Below the pieces are notes generated by a model that saw only the letters and a program-made list of their open reading frames with translations, was not told the origin of the DNA and searched no databases. The position numbers and the translations under genes are program-made. 64,000 nt of DNA from an uncultured Pelagibacteraceae bacterium (GTDB lineage: Bacteria > Pseudomonadota > Alphaproteobacteria > Pelagibacterales > Pelagibacteraceae): positions 1 to 64,000 of the forward strand of contig CABXZD010000002.1 of the NCBI GenBank assembly GCA_902516465.1, written 5' to 3'. Shown piece by piece: positions 29,769 to 40,502 of the stretch. How positions within the stretch are numbered: position 1 is the stretch's first letter; every line of letters begins with the position of its first letter.

Positions 29769-31303
29769 ATGAGAAAAATAAGATCTGCTTTAATATCTGT
29801 ATCAGATAAATCAAATTTAAAACCTCTTTTAGAAACTCTAAAAAGAAATAATGTAAAATTAATTAGTTCTGGTGGTACTTTTAAAATAATTAAAAAACTC
29901 AAATTTGAGTGTTTGGAAATATCTAATTTTACTGGATCTAATGAAATTTTAAATGGAAGAGTGAAAACTTTACATCCAAAAATATATGCAGGAATTTTAA
30001 ATAAAAGAAAAAATAGAACACATCTAAAAGAAATGAAATTAGAAAACTTTGAAAACATCGATCTGGTTATTGTTAATTTTTACCCATTTGAAAAAACTTT
30101 AGAAAAAACTAAGGATCAAAAGAAAATAGTTGAAAAAATTGATATTGGTGGTCCAGCAATGGTTCGTGCTGCAGCAAAAAATTTTAATGATGTTACAGTA
30201 ATCACCGCGATTAACCAATACTCAGAATTAATTAATGAACTTAAAGTTAACAAAGGATGCACTTCATCAAAATTTAGAAAAAAAATGTCTAGGATAGCTT
30301 TTTCAGAAACAGCGTTTTATGACTCGGTTATATCAAATTATTTCAATATAGTTTCTAATAAACAATTCCCAGAGAAAAAGGTTATTCACGCAAAATTAGT
30401 TGAGAGGTTACGTTATGGTGAAAATCCTCATCAAGAAAGTGCCTTGTACTCTCAGAATAATAATTTAAATATTAAAAAAATTCACGGCAAATCGTTAAGT
30501 TACAATAATTATAATGATATTTTTTCTGCTCTTAATATTACTAAGTCATTTCCTAAAAATAAAGGGACCGTGATAATTAAACATGCAAATCCTTGCGGTG
30601 TGTCGATTCTTGATAAAAATATAAATAGTTATAAATCAGCTCTAGCTTGTGATCCTATAAGTGCCTTCGGTGGTATAGTAGCCTGTAATTTCAAAATTAC
30701 TAAATCCTTAGCACAGGAATTAAAGAAGATATTTTTCGAAGTAATAATTGCCAATGGTTTTGATAAAAACGCTCTCAAAATTTTAAAAATAAAAAAAATT
30801 TAAGGTTAGTTGATTCTTCAGATTTTTTTATAGACAAAAAAAATAAATTTAATTCGATTAATAATTCTATCCTTGTACAATCTGAAGATAATGAAGATTT
30901 TTTGAAAAAAGATTTTCGATTAGTTTCTAAAAAGAAGCCCAATAGATCACAGTTTGAAAATTTGATATTTGCATTTAATGTTTGTCGGTTTGTAAAATCA
31001 AATGCAATAGTGCTTGTAAGCAATAAATCAACTGTTGGTATTGGATCTGGACAACCTAGTAGACTTGATAGTTCTCAAATAGCGATAAATAAAATGAATA
31101 AATTTATTAATCCAAAAAACGATATTGTAGCAGCGTCTGATGCTTTTTTTCCATTTGTAGATGGTATTGAAACACTCGTGCAATCAGGTGTTTCTGCCGT
31201 GATTCAACCCGCTGGTTCAATCAGAGATAAAGAGATTATTAAATTTGCAAATTCAACTGAAACTATATTGGTTTTCTCTAAAACTAGACATTTTAGACAC
31301 TAG
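29769..31303 (+). CDS. purH: AICAR transformylase/IMP cyclohydrolase, interrupted by one apparent homopolymer frameshift
   Basis: SALISVSDKSNL, GGTFKIIKK, RYGENPHQESALY, KHANPCGVS in frame 1; VGIGSGQPSR, DAFFPFVDGIE in frame 3; break at 30791-30798. Confidence 0.92.
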
Positions 31304-31637
31304 TTTCTTTATCAATTTTAGCTGCTAGTATAAAATCATTTTCCGATAGTCCCTCAATAGCATGAGTAGTAATACTAATTTTTGCATATCCCCATCCAAA
31401 TAAAATTTCTGGATGATGTCCTTCGTTTTCGGATATTTTACCTACTTCATTAACGAATTTTTGGCTTTCTAAAAAATTTTTAAAAGTGAACTTTTTTTCT
31501 AAAAAATAAACACCTTTATCACCTTTAATAACATCCCAGCCATCCACTTTTTTTTGGTATTTGTGTATTTGAGATATATCGAAAGGCACTACACCTCCTT
31601 CACATGGAACACACTTTTTATCGAATAAATCACTCAT
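31293..31637 (-). CDS. phhB: 4a-hydroxytetrahydrobiopterin dehydratase (Pcd/PhhB)
   Basis: FVNEVGKISENEGHHPEILFGWGYAKISITTHAIEGLSENDFILAAKID; start at MSDLFDKKCVPCEGG. Confidence 0.9.
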   Translation of the reverse strand: MSDLFDKKCVPCEGGVVPFDISQIHKYQKKVDGWDVIKGDKGVYFLEKKFTFKNFLESQKFVNEVGKISENEGHHPEILFGWGYAKISITTHAIEGLSENDFILAAKIDKETSV

Positions 31638-31645
31638 ACATTCTT

Positions 31646-31720
31646 TGGAGCGGGCAAAGGGGGTCGAACCCTCGACCTTCTCGTTGGCAACGAGACGCTC
31701 TACCACTGAGCTATGCCCGC
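31646..31720 (-). tRNA. tRNA-Gly (anticodon GCC), CCA encoded
   Basis: Reverse complement GCGGGCATAGCTCAGTGGTAGAGCGTCTCGTTGCCAACGAGAAGGTCGAGGGTTCGACCCCCTTTGCCCGCTCCA folds as cloverleaf. Confidence 0.97.
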
Positions 31721-31809
31721 ATATTTATTATAAATAAAAATAATAGTTTTTAAAAATTAAGCAATATACAAAATTGTTGAATAATAAAAGTTTATTGTCA
31801 ATTTAGGTT

Positions 31810-33288
31810 TTAAAATTTCAACCAGCTGTATGTTTTTTGATATTTTTTGAGTGTTTCTCGATATGGTTCATACTTATTATAATTATATTTTTCAATTTTA
31901 TTTCTCATTTGATTATTACTTGCTGTATTTATAAATAGATCTTGCCTTTTATAGAAATTCAAGCAACTTTCACTCCATCTTAAATCACAAAATTTATAAA
32001 TTTGTTTAGATGTTTTTTTCGGATTTTTAGAGAAATTTTCTAAAGAAACAGGGAGAATTTTATTTGCATATTTTTTTTGAAAAAAATCTATTACTGTTAA
32101 ATAATTGTCTATATACAATAATATATCTTCAATTGTATGTGACCAAGAAATATTTGGTAAAAATTGCTTATAAATCGCAAAAGTGTTATCGACAAGGTTG
32201 CGATATGAGTGAATAAATTTTGCATTAGGGTAAATATTCAAAATTAGCTCTATATAGTAAAAGTTTTCTAGTGATTTTTCCGAGAAAATTATTTTTTTTT
32301 TATTTTTTTTTAAACTTAAATTTTCAATTGCATTTCTTAATTTTTTTGAAGTACTATTCAAATTAACTTTTATTTTGCTTGAAGATCTTTGAAAATCTCT
32401 ATTTGTATTTAAAAGAGCCCAGTTAACTAAATTTGTTTCTCCCATGTTATCTATTTCATCTTTTCCTGAAGAAATAACAGACTCTATTAGTGTTGAGCCA
32501 CATCTGGGCAGTCCTATTATAAATATTGGATAAACATTATTGTTATAATCAAAGTGTTCATTCTTTTTATAATAATCTATTTTATTGTATTTTTTAGAAA
32601 TATTTTTAAGCCAATATTCATTAAGCTGAATATTCTTATGTTGATTTTTTTTGAATGAATAATTATTGGCTTTTTTAATTAGATTTATTTCATTTTTAAA
32701 ATTTTTTTTTTTATTTTCGTATTCTGCAAGTAAAAAATAACTTGAGGCGATATTAAAACTATCTAATTTTCCTTGATTAACTAAATTCTTTAAAATATTA
32801 ATTTTTTCTGCATCTATAATCTTTTTATCTAATCTTGATAAATTATAAAGTATTCCGATATTTTCTGGATTCCTTTTTAAAATATTTTTGTAAAAAGTTG
32901 TTGCCTTATTTTCTTGCCCTAAATTATGATACAAAATAGCTAAATTGGTTAATGCGACATCATTATTTTGGTTAAATTCAATCGACTTTTTGTAAAATTT
33001 TTCGGAATTTTTGTAATCTCTTTTTTTTGAATATATATTGCCTAGGGAATTAAATATTTCAGGACTTGTTTTGCCCTGTTCGATACACTTCAATAAAAAA
33101 TTTTCGGCATTTTCGAATTCATTTATTTTGAAACATATATCAGACAATAAAATATATAAATTTAATTTAAGGGTACTATCTATTTGAGAGTCTTCTAGGA
33201 CCCCTAATAAACTAATTTTTGCCTCATAAAAGTTTTTATTTTCATAAAATCTTTTTGCCTTTAATATTAAGTGTTTTTTATAAGTCAT
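31810..33288 (-). CDS. TPR-repeat sulfotransferase family protein
   Basis: TPR-like N-terminal half; YPIFIIGLPRCGSTLIESVIS PAPS-binding-like motif. Confidence 0.88.
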   Translation of the reverse strand: MTYKKHLILKAKRFYENKNFYEAKISLLGVLEDSQIDSTLKLNLYILLSDICFKINEFENAENFLLKCIEQGKTSPEIFNSLGNIYSKKRDYKNSEKFYKKSIEFNQNNDVALTNLAILYHNLGQENKATTFYKNILKRNPENIGILYNLSRLDKKIIDAEKINILKNLVNQGKLDSFNIASSYFLLAEYENKKKNFKNEINLIKKANNYSFKKNQHKNIQLNEYWLKNISKKYNKIDYYKKNEHFDYNNNVYPIFIIGLPRCGSTLIESVISSGKDEIDNMGETNLVNWALLNTNRDFQRSSSKIKVNLNSTSKKLRNAIENLSLKKNKKKIIFSEKSLENFYYIELILNIYPNAKFIHSYRNLVDNTFAIYKQFLPNISWSHTIEDILLYIDNYLTVIDFFQKKYANKILPVSLENFSKNPKKTSKQIYKFCDLRWSESCLNFYKRQDLFINTASNNQMRNKIEKYNYNKYEPYRETLKKYQKTYSWLKF

Positions 33289-33323
33289 TTAGTGTTATAA
33301 TATTTTAAAATATAAGATAAAGC

Positions 33324-33965
33324 ATGGACAACCTACCAAAAAAAATTCCTATTTTTCCTTTAAGTAATTTTATCATTTTTCCTAAAACATCTGTCCCTCT
33401 AAATATATTTGAGCCAAGATATTTAGACATGGTTAATGATAGTATGAAATCTGACAAATTTATAGGTATGGTTCAACCTCGTGAACAAAAAAGTAAGAAT
33501 AGCAATCTAATTGAGCTTTACAATGTTGGGTGCCTTGGAAAAATAACCAATTTCACTAAAGCTGATGATGGTAGACTCTTAATAGAGCTAAAAGGGGCAA
33601 TTAGATTCGAAATTGTTAAAGAAATTGATTCAGAAAAAAAATATCGTACTTGCGAAATTTCCTATGAAAATTATTTAAATGATTTAAATGATTTAAATGA
33701 AAATTTAAAATTTTCTGATTTAAAATTAATTTTTAAAGATTTAAAAGATTTATTTAGCAGAAGAGGATTTGTAATAAATTGGAAAGAATTGGAAAAACAA
33801 AGTTTAAATGAAACAATAAACGCTCTTGCTATGGCGTCTCCTTTTACTCTTGAAGAAAAACAGGTATTACTTGAAGCAAAAGATCTAAAAACGAGAAAAA
33901 CAAAAATTTCTGAAATTTTGACTACTTATACATTTGATCAATATAATAATACAACTTTACAATAA
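33324..33965 (+). CDS. Stand-alone Lon substrate-binding (LAN) domain protein
   Basis: IPIFPLSNFIIFPKTSVPLNIFEPRYLDMVNDSM. Confidence 0.9.
   Translation: MDNLPKKIPIFPLSNFIIFPKTSVPLNIFEPRYLDMVNDSMKSDKFIGMVQPREQKSKNSNLIELYNVGCLGKITNFTKADDGRLLIELKGAIRFEIVKEIDSEKKYRTCEISYENYLNDLNDLNENLKFSDLKLIFKDLKDLFSRRGFVINWKELEKQSLNETINALAMASPFTLEEKQVLLEAKDLKTRKTKISEILTTYTFDQYNNTTLQ
33674..33700 (+). repeat. Three tandem 9-bp copies of TTTAAATGA within the LAN-domain ORF
   Basis: Direct reading; encodes NDLNDLNDLNE. Confidence 0.9.
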
Positions 33966-33980
33966 CTTTAATTTAAAGTT

Positions 33981-35034
33981 TTAATCTGCCAAACTTGTAA
34001 ATATTTTATTTGCATATTTATTTTTTCCTAAAACTTTTATCGAATTAGATAAAATTGAATTTTCAATTTTGCTCTCTAAATGAAAAAATTCATAAATAAA
34101 ATCTATCCCGCTTGAAAAAAGATAATTTTTATATTTTATTTTATTTTCAAAATTTTTACAAATTGAATTATCTAATTCTAATCCATGATCGATTTTAAAC
34201 TTAATCAATTCTAATAAAAGTTTAATGTCTCTTATAGACATATTAAATCCCTGACCTGCTAATGGATGAACTTTATGTAATAATTCTCCAAAAGCTAAAA
34301 TATTTTTATGGTAGTAGTTCCTCAAGTTTGATGAGATAAGTTTAAAATTAAATATTTGATTGATTTTAGTAATTGAATATTTCGTATTATACTTTTCTAT
34401 AGTTTTTTTTAAATCGATATTTCCATAATTTCTAACAGAGTAAACTACAGAAGTCTTTTTACTAGAAATAGGTAGGAAAGCCAAAGGACCTCTCTTGGTA
34501 AATATTTGAATAGCGGTATTATTTCTTGATAATTTTTTATGATCAATGACAGTTGTATAAGCATAACTATCATACTCTTTATTAAATTTTTTGTAAAAAT
34601 ATTTTTTTGTAAAAAAATTATTAGAATCACAATTTATAATTAATTTATAATCATCATAATTGAGCTTAATTTTTTTGTTTTTTTTTTTGAAAAAAAAATT
34701 TTTTTTAAGTAATGAGATAAGATGATTGTATAATTCAAAATTTTTGACAATTGAAAAAAGCTCATTACTATGATTATGGAATTTTAAAATTTTTTCATTT
34801 TGGAGATTATCACTATATATTTCTATTTTATCGATCTTCCATAATAATTTTTTAAGATTAAGACCATTAGAATTTAAAAAATCAATATTTTTTTTTGAAA
34901 TACCTATTGTTCTTGATTTGTTAATTTCTTTTTTCCCGAAGTCTGAAAAAAAAATCTACGTATATTCCTTGGTTGACTAGAACTTTAGCCAATGTCAAGC
35001 TTACTAATCCGTTTCCAATAATTGCTACTTTCAT
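33981..35034 (-). CDS. UbiH/UbiF-like FAD-dependent monooxygenase, interrupted by one apparent homopolymer frameshift
   Basis: MKVAIIGNGLVSLTLAKVLVNQG; after shift at 34946-34954 continues SDFGKKEINKSRTIGIS...HKVHPLAGQGFNMSIRDIKLL. Confidence 0.85.
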
Positions 35035-35064
35035 AATATTTTTAATTTTAACAATAAAAATTAG

Positions 35065-37188
35065 ATGATACAAAGTGTTAAATTTGATTCATCATATATG
35101 GATATAAAAAAATTTAGCAATTTCTTATTAACTTTTATTATTAAAAGATTAATAGAAATTATAGGCATTATTGTATTATTTTTAGGAATCTTACTATTTA
35201 TCGCTTTAATTTCATATTCACCAAGTGATCCTAATTTTATTTTTCCAGATAACACTGAAATTAAAAATTTAATCGGTTTCCGGGGAAGTTATTTATCTGA
35301 TCTTTTTTTTCAATCTCTGGGTTTAATTTCCTATTTAATCCCTATAACTCTTATTTTCACTGGTCTCTCTGTATTTAGGAATAAACAACTTTTAATAATA
35401 GTTGAAAATACTTTTTATATGGTGCCCTATCTTCTAACGGGAACCATATTTTTTAGTTATTTTTATAATAATTCATTTACATTATTTATTAATGGAAACG
35501 GTGGTTTTGTTGGTGACTACTTAAATAGACTTATCTTTAATAATTCAATTATATCATATGAAAATATTATTTTTTATTTATTAATTTTCATTATACTAAC
35601 GTTTTTTTTACTTAGTATTAATTTTAATCCTAAAAACTTTTTTTTAATTATAAAAAAATTGATTTTATTTCTTTTCAAGAAAAGGGATAGAAATTATACT
35701 AATAAAAATGAAATAATTAACGAGTATATTCCTCAAGAAGAAATCAAAAATCTTATTCAAGAAGATTTACCTTTCATTAAAGTGGATGAAAAACTAAAAA
35801 ATGTTAAAGGAAAATTTAATTTACCTTCAATTGATCTTTTAAAAAAACCTCCAAAAAATGAAAGAAAGGATATAATCAAAAATGAAAATAACGACTCGTC
35901 ATTTTTAGAGAAAATTCTTTTAGATTTCGGTGTAAATGGAAGTATCAAAAAAGTTAGTCATGGCCCCGTAGTAACTCTTAACGAGTTTGAACCAGCGGCT
36001 GGAATTAAGGTTTCAAAAATAATTAATCTTTCTGATGATATAGCTAGAAATACAAGTTCTGAATCTGCAAGAATATCAATTATTCCAGGGAGTAATACAA
36101 TTGGAATAGAATTACCAAATTCTTCTAGAGAAAATGTTTATCTTAGTGAAATCTTAAAAAATAAAAATTTTGATGTGAAAAATATAAAATTACCTATTGC
36201 TTTAGGAAAAAATATTTCCGGACTTCCTATTATTGGAGATTTAGCATCAATGCCGCATTTACTTATAGCTGGTACAACTGGATCTGGTAAATCAGTTTGC
36301 ATCAATACAATTATACTTTCACTGCTTTACAGACATCCTCCAACGAAATGCAAACTTATATTAATTGATCCAAAAATGCTTGAACTCTCTACATACGAAG
36401 GAGTGCCACATTTACTTTGTCCAGTTATTACAGAGGCAAAAAAAGCTGCCTCAGTTTTGGGTTGGGTGGTCAAAGAAATGGAAAATAGATACAAATTAAT
36501 GACTAAAGAAGGGGTTAGAAACATTGATGGGTACAATAATAAACATAAACTTCCAATGCCTTATATTGTTGTAGTAGTAGATGAAATGTCAGATTTAATG
36601 CTAGTTGCAGGGAAAGAAATTGAAAATTATATTCAAAAATTATCTCAAATGGCTAGAGCTGCTGGTATTCATATCATAATGGCTACTCAAAGGCCTAGTG
36701 TTGACGTAATTACAGGAACAATTAAAGCTAATTTTCCTACTCGTATTTCTTTTCAAGTTACATCCAAAATTGATAGTAGAACAATATTGGGAGAACAAGG
36801 TGCTGAACAACTTCTAGGTAAAGGGGATATGTTATATATGACTTCTGCAAATAGAATAATAAGGATTCATGCTCCTTTTGTTTCAGATAGTGAAATTGAA
36901 AAAATAAACAATTTTCTAAGATCTCAAGCAGAACCAGATTATGTTGATGAAATACTTAACTTTGTTGATGAAAAAGAGATAAATGAAAGTTCTAGAAATC
37001 AAAATGATAAAGATGAACTTTATCAAACTGCAGTTGAAATTATTAAGTCTGAAGGTAAAGCTTCAACATCATTTTTGCAAAGGAAGCTTCAAATTGGTTA
37101 CAATCGAGCAGCGAGAATCATCGACATGATGGAAACCGACGGTATTGTTAGTAAAGCCAACCATGTCGGAAAACGTGATGTTCTATAA
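35065..37188 (+). CDS. ftsK: DNA translocase FtsK
   Basis: N-terminal TMs; LIAGTTGSGKSVCINTII; gamma domain STSFLQRKLQIGYNRAARIIDMME. Confidence 0.97.
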   Translation: MIQSVKFDSSYMDIKKFSNFLLTFIIKRLIEIIGIIVLFLGILLFIALISYSPSDPNFIFPDNTEIKNLIGFRGSYLSDLFFQSLGLISYLIPITLIFTGLSVFRNKQLLIIVENTFYMVPYLLTGTIFFSYFYNNSFTLFINGNGGFVGDYLNRLIFNNSIISYENIIFYLLIFIILTFFLLSINFNPKNFFLIIKKLILFLFKKRDRNYTNKNEIINEYIPQEEIKNLIQEDLPFIKVDEKLKNVKGKFNLPSIDLLKKPPKNERKDIIKNENNDSSFLEKILLDFGVNGSIKKVSHGPVVTLNEFEPAAGIKVSKIINLSDDIARNTSSESARISIIPGSNTIGIELPNSSRENVYLSEILKNKNFDVKNIKLPIALGKNISGLPIIGDLASMPHLLIAGTTGSGKSVCINTIILSLLYRHPPTKCKLILIDPKMLELSTYEGVPHLLCPVITEAKKAASVLGWVVKEMENRYKLMTKEGVRNIDGYNNKHKLPMPYIVVVVDEMSDLMLVAGKEIENYIQKLSQMARAAGIHIIMATQRPSVDVITGTIKANFPTRISFQVTSKIDSRTILGEQGAEQLLGKGDMLYMTSANRIIRIHAPFVSDSEIEKINNFLRSQAEPDYVDEILNFVDEKEINESSRNQNDKDELYQTAVEIIKSEGKASTSFLQRKLQIGYNRAARIIDMMETDGIVSKANHVGKRDVL

Positions 37189-37736
37189 TGAAAAAAATTT
37201 TTTTAATTTTTTTTTTTGTTTCTATAATATCAAACGCATTTGCCAAAATTAAGAATGATATTATAGAAAATTTATCAAATATAAATAATGTATCTTTTAA
37301 ATTTGAACAAAATATCAATGGAAAAGTAGAGAGCGGAAATTGTATAATCAAATATCCAAAAAAAATTTTCTGTACATATAATTCTAAAAGTAATAAGGTT
37401 TTAGTATCCAATGGAAGGTCATTAGTAATTAAAACTAAAAATAGCTATTATATTTATCCTTTAAAAGATACTCCGCTAAATTTAATTTTAAATAAAGAAT
37501 TTTTATTAAAAAAAATTAAAAATTTGGATGAGAGAATAATTGATGAAAAGCTAATCAATTATAATTTTTCTGAAAACGAGAATCAGATTAACCTCTTTTT
37601 TGATAAAAAAACATATAACTTAATTGGTTGGCAAGTCTTAGATATTTATCAGAACTTAAGTATTACATATATAAACTCAATCATAAAAAATAAGAAATTA
37701 AAGAAGGACTTATTTAAACTACCTACAAGAAATTAA
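37188..37736 (+). CDS. lolA: Outer-membrane lipoprotein carrier LolA-like
   Basis: Signal peptide; FEQNINGKVESGNCIIKYPKKI; follows ftsK. Confidence 0.8.
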   Translation: MKKIFLIFFFVSIISNAFAKIKNDIIENLSNINNVSFKFEQNINGKVESGNCIIKYPKKIFCTYNSKSNKVLVSNGRSLVIKTKNSYYIYPLKDTPLNLILNKEFLLKKIKNLDERIIDEKLINYNFSENENQINLFFDKKTYNLIGWQVLDIYQNLSITYINSIIKNKKLKKDLFKLPTRN

Positions 37737-38240
37737 TTATATGGAAATAAATTCTTTTTTAAAAATCTTCATACCTCTGGAAATGTAATTATTTAGAGCG
37801 TTTTTATGATCTAATGAACAGGTATGAACCCATACTCTCTGTGTTTTTTCTAAAAAAGAATTTTTGATAGCTGATGACAAAAGATAAGATCCCAATTTCT
37901 TATTTTGATATTCTTTTAGTAAACCTAAGTAGGCTATTTCAACTTCTTTGTTATTTTCATGAAATATAAGCTCGAAATATCCAGCTAAATCAGTTTGATT
38001 CTTAAGTATATAAGTTTTTACTTCTTTTTTAGAGGTATAACTTTGCCATTGTTTGTCATCCCATATCAGACGATCTACCCAACAATGTTCTTTTCCAACA
38101 TTTTTATAAAAGAATTTATTTAATTGAAAATCTGCCGGCATGATTAACTGAACAAAATATCCATTTGGATAGAGATTAGTATCTTTAAGATCTTTCAATG
38201 AATTAATTTCTAGATAGTTTCGTTCAACTTTTTTGTTCAC
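37737..38240 (-). CDS. GNAT family N-acetyltransferase
   Basis: EIAYLGLLKEYQNKKLGSYLLSSAIKNSF...WVHTCSLDHKNALNNYISRGMKIF. Confidence 0.85.
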   Translation of the reverse strand: MNKKVERNYLEINSLKDLKDTNLYPNGYFVQLIMPADFQLNKFFYKNVGKEHCWVDRLIWDDKQWQSYTSKKEVKTYILKNQTDLAGYFELIFHENNKEVEIAYLGLLKEYQNKKLGSYLLSSAIKNSFLEKTQRVWVHTCSLDHKNALNNYISRGMKIFKKEFISI

Positions 38241-38602
38241 TCGATCATTCTTCCAGTACTTTCACCTCCAAATAAATGAAAATGTAAATGAGGTACTTCT
38301 TGACCTCCGTGTTCACCAATATTTACTAAAGCCCTATATCCTTTCCCTGTATCAATAGAAATTCCCAATTTTTTTGCTACTATATTTATTCCTTTTAATA
38401 ACCCAACAATTTCCTCAGATGATGCATTTAAGCTAAAGTCGTCTAAATTACTGTATCTTCCTTTAGGTATTACCAGAGCATGAATTTTTTTTTGGGGATT
38501 TATGTCATAGAAAGATAAAACAAATTTATCTTCGTAAATTTTTTTACAAGGGATTTGGCCACTTAAAATTTTTGCAAAAATATTAGTGTCATCATAACTC
38601 AT
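38237..38602 (-). CDS. HIT family protein
   Basis: IFAKILSGQIPCKKIYED...GGQEVPHLHFHLFGG. Confidence 0.95.
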   Translation of the reverse strand: MSYDDTNIFAKILSGQIPCKKIYEDKFVLSFYDINPQKKIHALVIPKGRYSNLDDFSLNASSEEIVGLLKGINIVAKKLGISIDTGKGYRALVNIGEHGGQEVPHLHFHLFGGESTGRMIE

Positions 38603-38625
38603 AAAATTTATTATATAATTGATAC

Positions 38626-39483
38626 TCAGTTTTTCTCAATAAAAATTATCTCTGATATATTAATTCCATTTTCGATATAATTTCCTTTTTCTGAAAAAAT
38701 ATTACCAATACTTAATTTTAGTTGATTGGTTTCGTCAATGGATAGATACTTAATCATTTCCATATTTTTATTTTGGACAGATAATAATATATCCTTTGAG
38801 CCATAATTAAGATTATCAGGATTTAAATTTCTTGCAGACAAATACTGAGAGCTGTCTTCAATTACATATAACCCTCCTGTTTTCAATCTTTCAAAAAAGA
38901 TATTCATTGTTATTATTTGATCTCTTATATTATGACTACCATCATCAATTATAATATCAAAATTTTTATTTAAATAAGATCTTAAATTAATCAATGTCTT
39001 TTTGGATTTAGTATCAGTGTACAAAACGCGAATATTTTTTGAATATACCTGAATTTGAAATGGATTTATATCTACACAAAAAATTTTAGGTTTGTCAAAA
39101 TAATTATAGAAACTAGCAGTTCCAGAACCCCGAAGACTCCCTATTTCCAAAATATTTAAATTTTTTATATTCTTATATTTTTCAAAATATTTTTCATATA
39201 TAGGAGAATAACTGTGACCATTAATTTTTTTATTATTCATTATAAATTTAGAAGCTTTATCAGAATTAAACTCTATAAATAAATCATCCAAGCTCTTGTT
39301 TTCAAAATTTTCACTATTTTTATCAAGATTATTTTTTTTTATTGAAAAAAGCTGTCTTAATTTATCTAAAAGAAATTTATATGGATAGTTAAATAATTTT
39401 CTAAAGGCTTTGAAATATTTTTTTTTATCTAAATCTATTTTAAACGACTCTAAATATGAAAAGAGAAAATCTTTTAAATTCAT
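38626..39483 (-). CDS. Class I SAM-dependent methyltransferase
   Basis: NILEIGSLRGSGTASFYNYF...IFCVDINPFQ...FDIIIDDGSH. Confidence 0.82.
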   Translation of the reverse strand: MNLKDFLFSYLESFKIDLDKKKYFKAFRKLFNYPYKFLLDKLRQLFSIKKNNLDKNSENFENKSLDDLFIEFNSDKASKFIMNNKKINGHSYSPIYEKYFEKYKNIKNLNILEIGSLRGSGTASFYNYFDKPKIFCVDINPFQIQVYSKNIRVLYTDTKSKKTLINLRSYLNKNFDIIIDDGSHNIRDQIITMNIFFERLKTGGLYVIEDSSQYLSARNLNPDNLNYGSKDILLSVQNKNMEMIKYLSIDETNQLKLSIGNIFSEKGNYIENGINISEIIFIEKN

Positions 39484-39611
39484 AAATTAATAGTTTATAA
39501 ACTTAAAACTATTTTTTTCCTTAAGTCAATTTTATCATTATTTGCTCAATTTTACAGAAAATTTGATTTTTAATATTTTTAGAGAGATGTTATTTTCATC
39601 AAAACTCATAA

Positions 39612-40499
39612 TTACATTTTTTCTAAAACTGATTTAACTGTATCTCCCATTACTGATGGATTTCTAGAAATAGTAATTCCACACTCTTTTAAGATTTCAA
39701 CTTTTTCTATAGCACTTTCCCCATATGCTGAAACAATTGCGCCTGCATGACCCATTACTCTACCTTTTGGAGCCGTTAAACCAGCAATGTATGCTATTAC
39801 CGGTTTTTTCATATTTTCTTTTGCAAATTCTCCTGCAGCTACTTCTTGTGGTCCACCAATTTCTCCGATCATTAATACTACATCTGTCCCATCATCTTTT
39901 TCAAATTTTTCTATGATGTCCCGAAAGGAACTTCCATTTATAGGGTCTCCCCCAATACCTACACTTGTTGAAACTCCAATATTTAAATTTTTAAGTTGTT
40001 GAGCGGCTTCATATCCTAAAGTCCCTGATCTGCTGATAATTCCTACTTTTCCCTCTTGGTAAATATGACCAGGCATTATTCCTAACATTGCTTTTCCTGG
40101 ACTTATAATCCCGGCACAATTAGGTCCAACTAGGGTCATTTTAGAACTTTTAGTATATCTTCGCATATACCTTTTAATTCTGATCATATCATGAGAAGGT
40201 ATTCCATCAACGATCGCTACACAATTTTTAATTCCGGCATCTGCAGCTTCCATTGCTGAGTCTGCTGCAAAAGCTGGCGGCACAAATAAAATTGAAGCAT
40301 CTGCTCCCGTCTTGTTGACTGCCTCCTTGACAGTATTAAAGACAGGTAGGTTAAGATGTTTTGTTCCACCTTTACCAGGTGTAACTCCTCCAACTACGTT
40401 TGATCCATATTTTATCATCTCATCTGCATGAAAAGAGCCCATTTTACCAGTGAAACCCTGTATTAATATCTTGGTATTTTTGTCTATAAGTACAGTCAT
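39612..40499 (-). CDS. mtkB: Malate-CoA ligase (malate thiokinase) alpha subunit; SucD-like
   Basis: YGSNVVGGVTPGKGGTKHLNLPVFNTVKEAV, DMIRIKRYMRRY, GPNCAGIISPGKAMLGIMPGHIY resemble methylotroph MtkB. Confidence 0.8.
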   Translation of the reverse strand: MTVLIDKNTKILIQGFTGKMGSFHADEMIKYGSNVVGGVTPGKGGTKHLNLPVFNTVKEAVNKTGADASILFVPPAFAADSAMEAADAGIKNCVAIVDGIPSHDMIRIKRYMRRYTKSSKMTLVGPNCAGIISPGKAMLGIMPGHIYQEGKVGIISRSGTLGYEAAQQLKNLNIGVSTSVGIGGDPINGSSFRDIIEKFEKDDGTDVVLMIGEIGGPQEVAAGEFAKENMKKPVIAYIAGLTAPKGRVMGHAGAIVSAYGESAIEKVEILKECGITISRNPSVMGDTVKSVLEKM

Positions 40500-40502
40500 G
40501 TT

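Noticed and set aside
29660-30058. 132-aa minus-strand ORF over heparinase/purH junction
   Set aside because: Hydrophobic Phe/Leu/Ile-rich shadow of A-rich coding sequence; spans two real genes.
31638-31706. N-terminal extension of the 137-aa ORF (MVERLVANEKVEGSTPFARSKEC)
   Set aside because: It is translation of the tRNA-Gly gene; the real phhB start is MSDLFDKK at 31637.
34445-34630. 61-aa minus-strand ORF
   Set aside because: Out-of-frame reading within the ubiH-like gene; the real frame passes through this segment without interruption.
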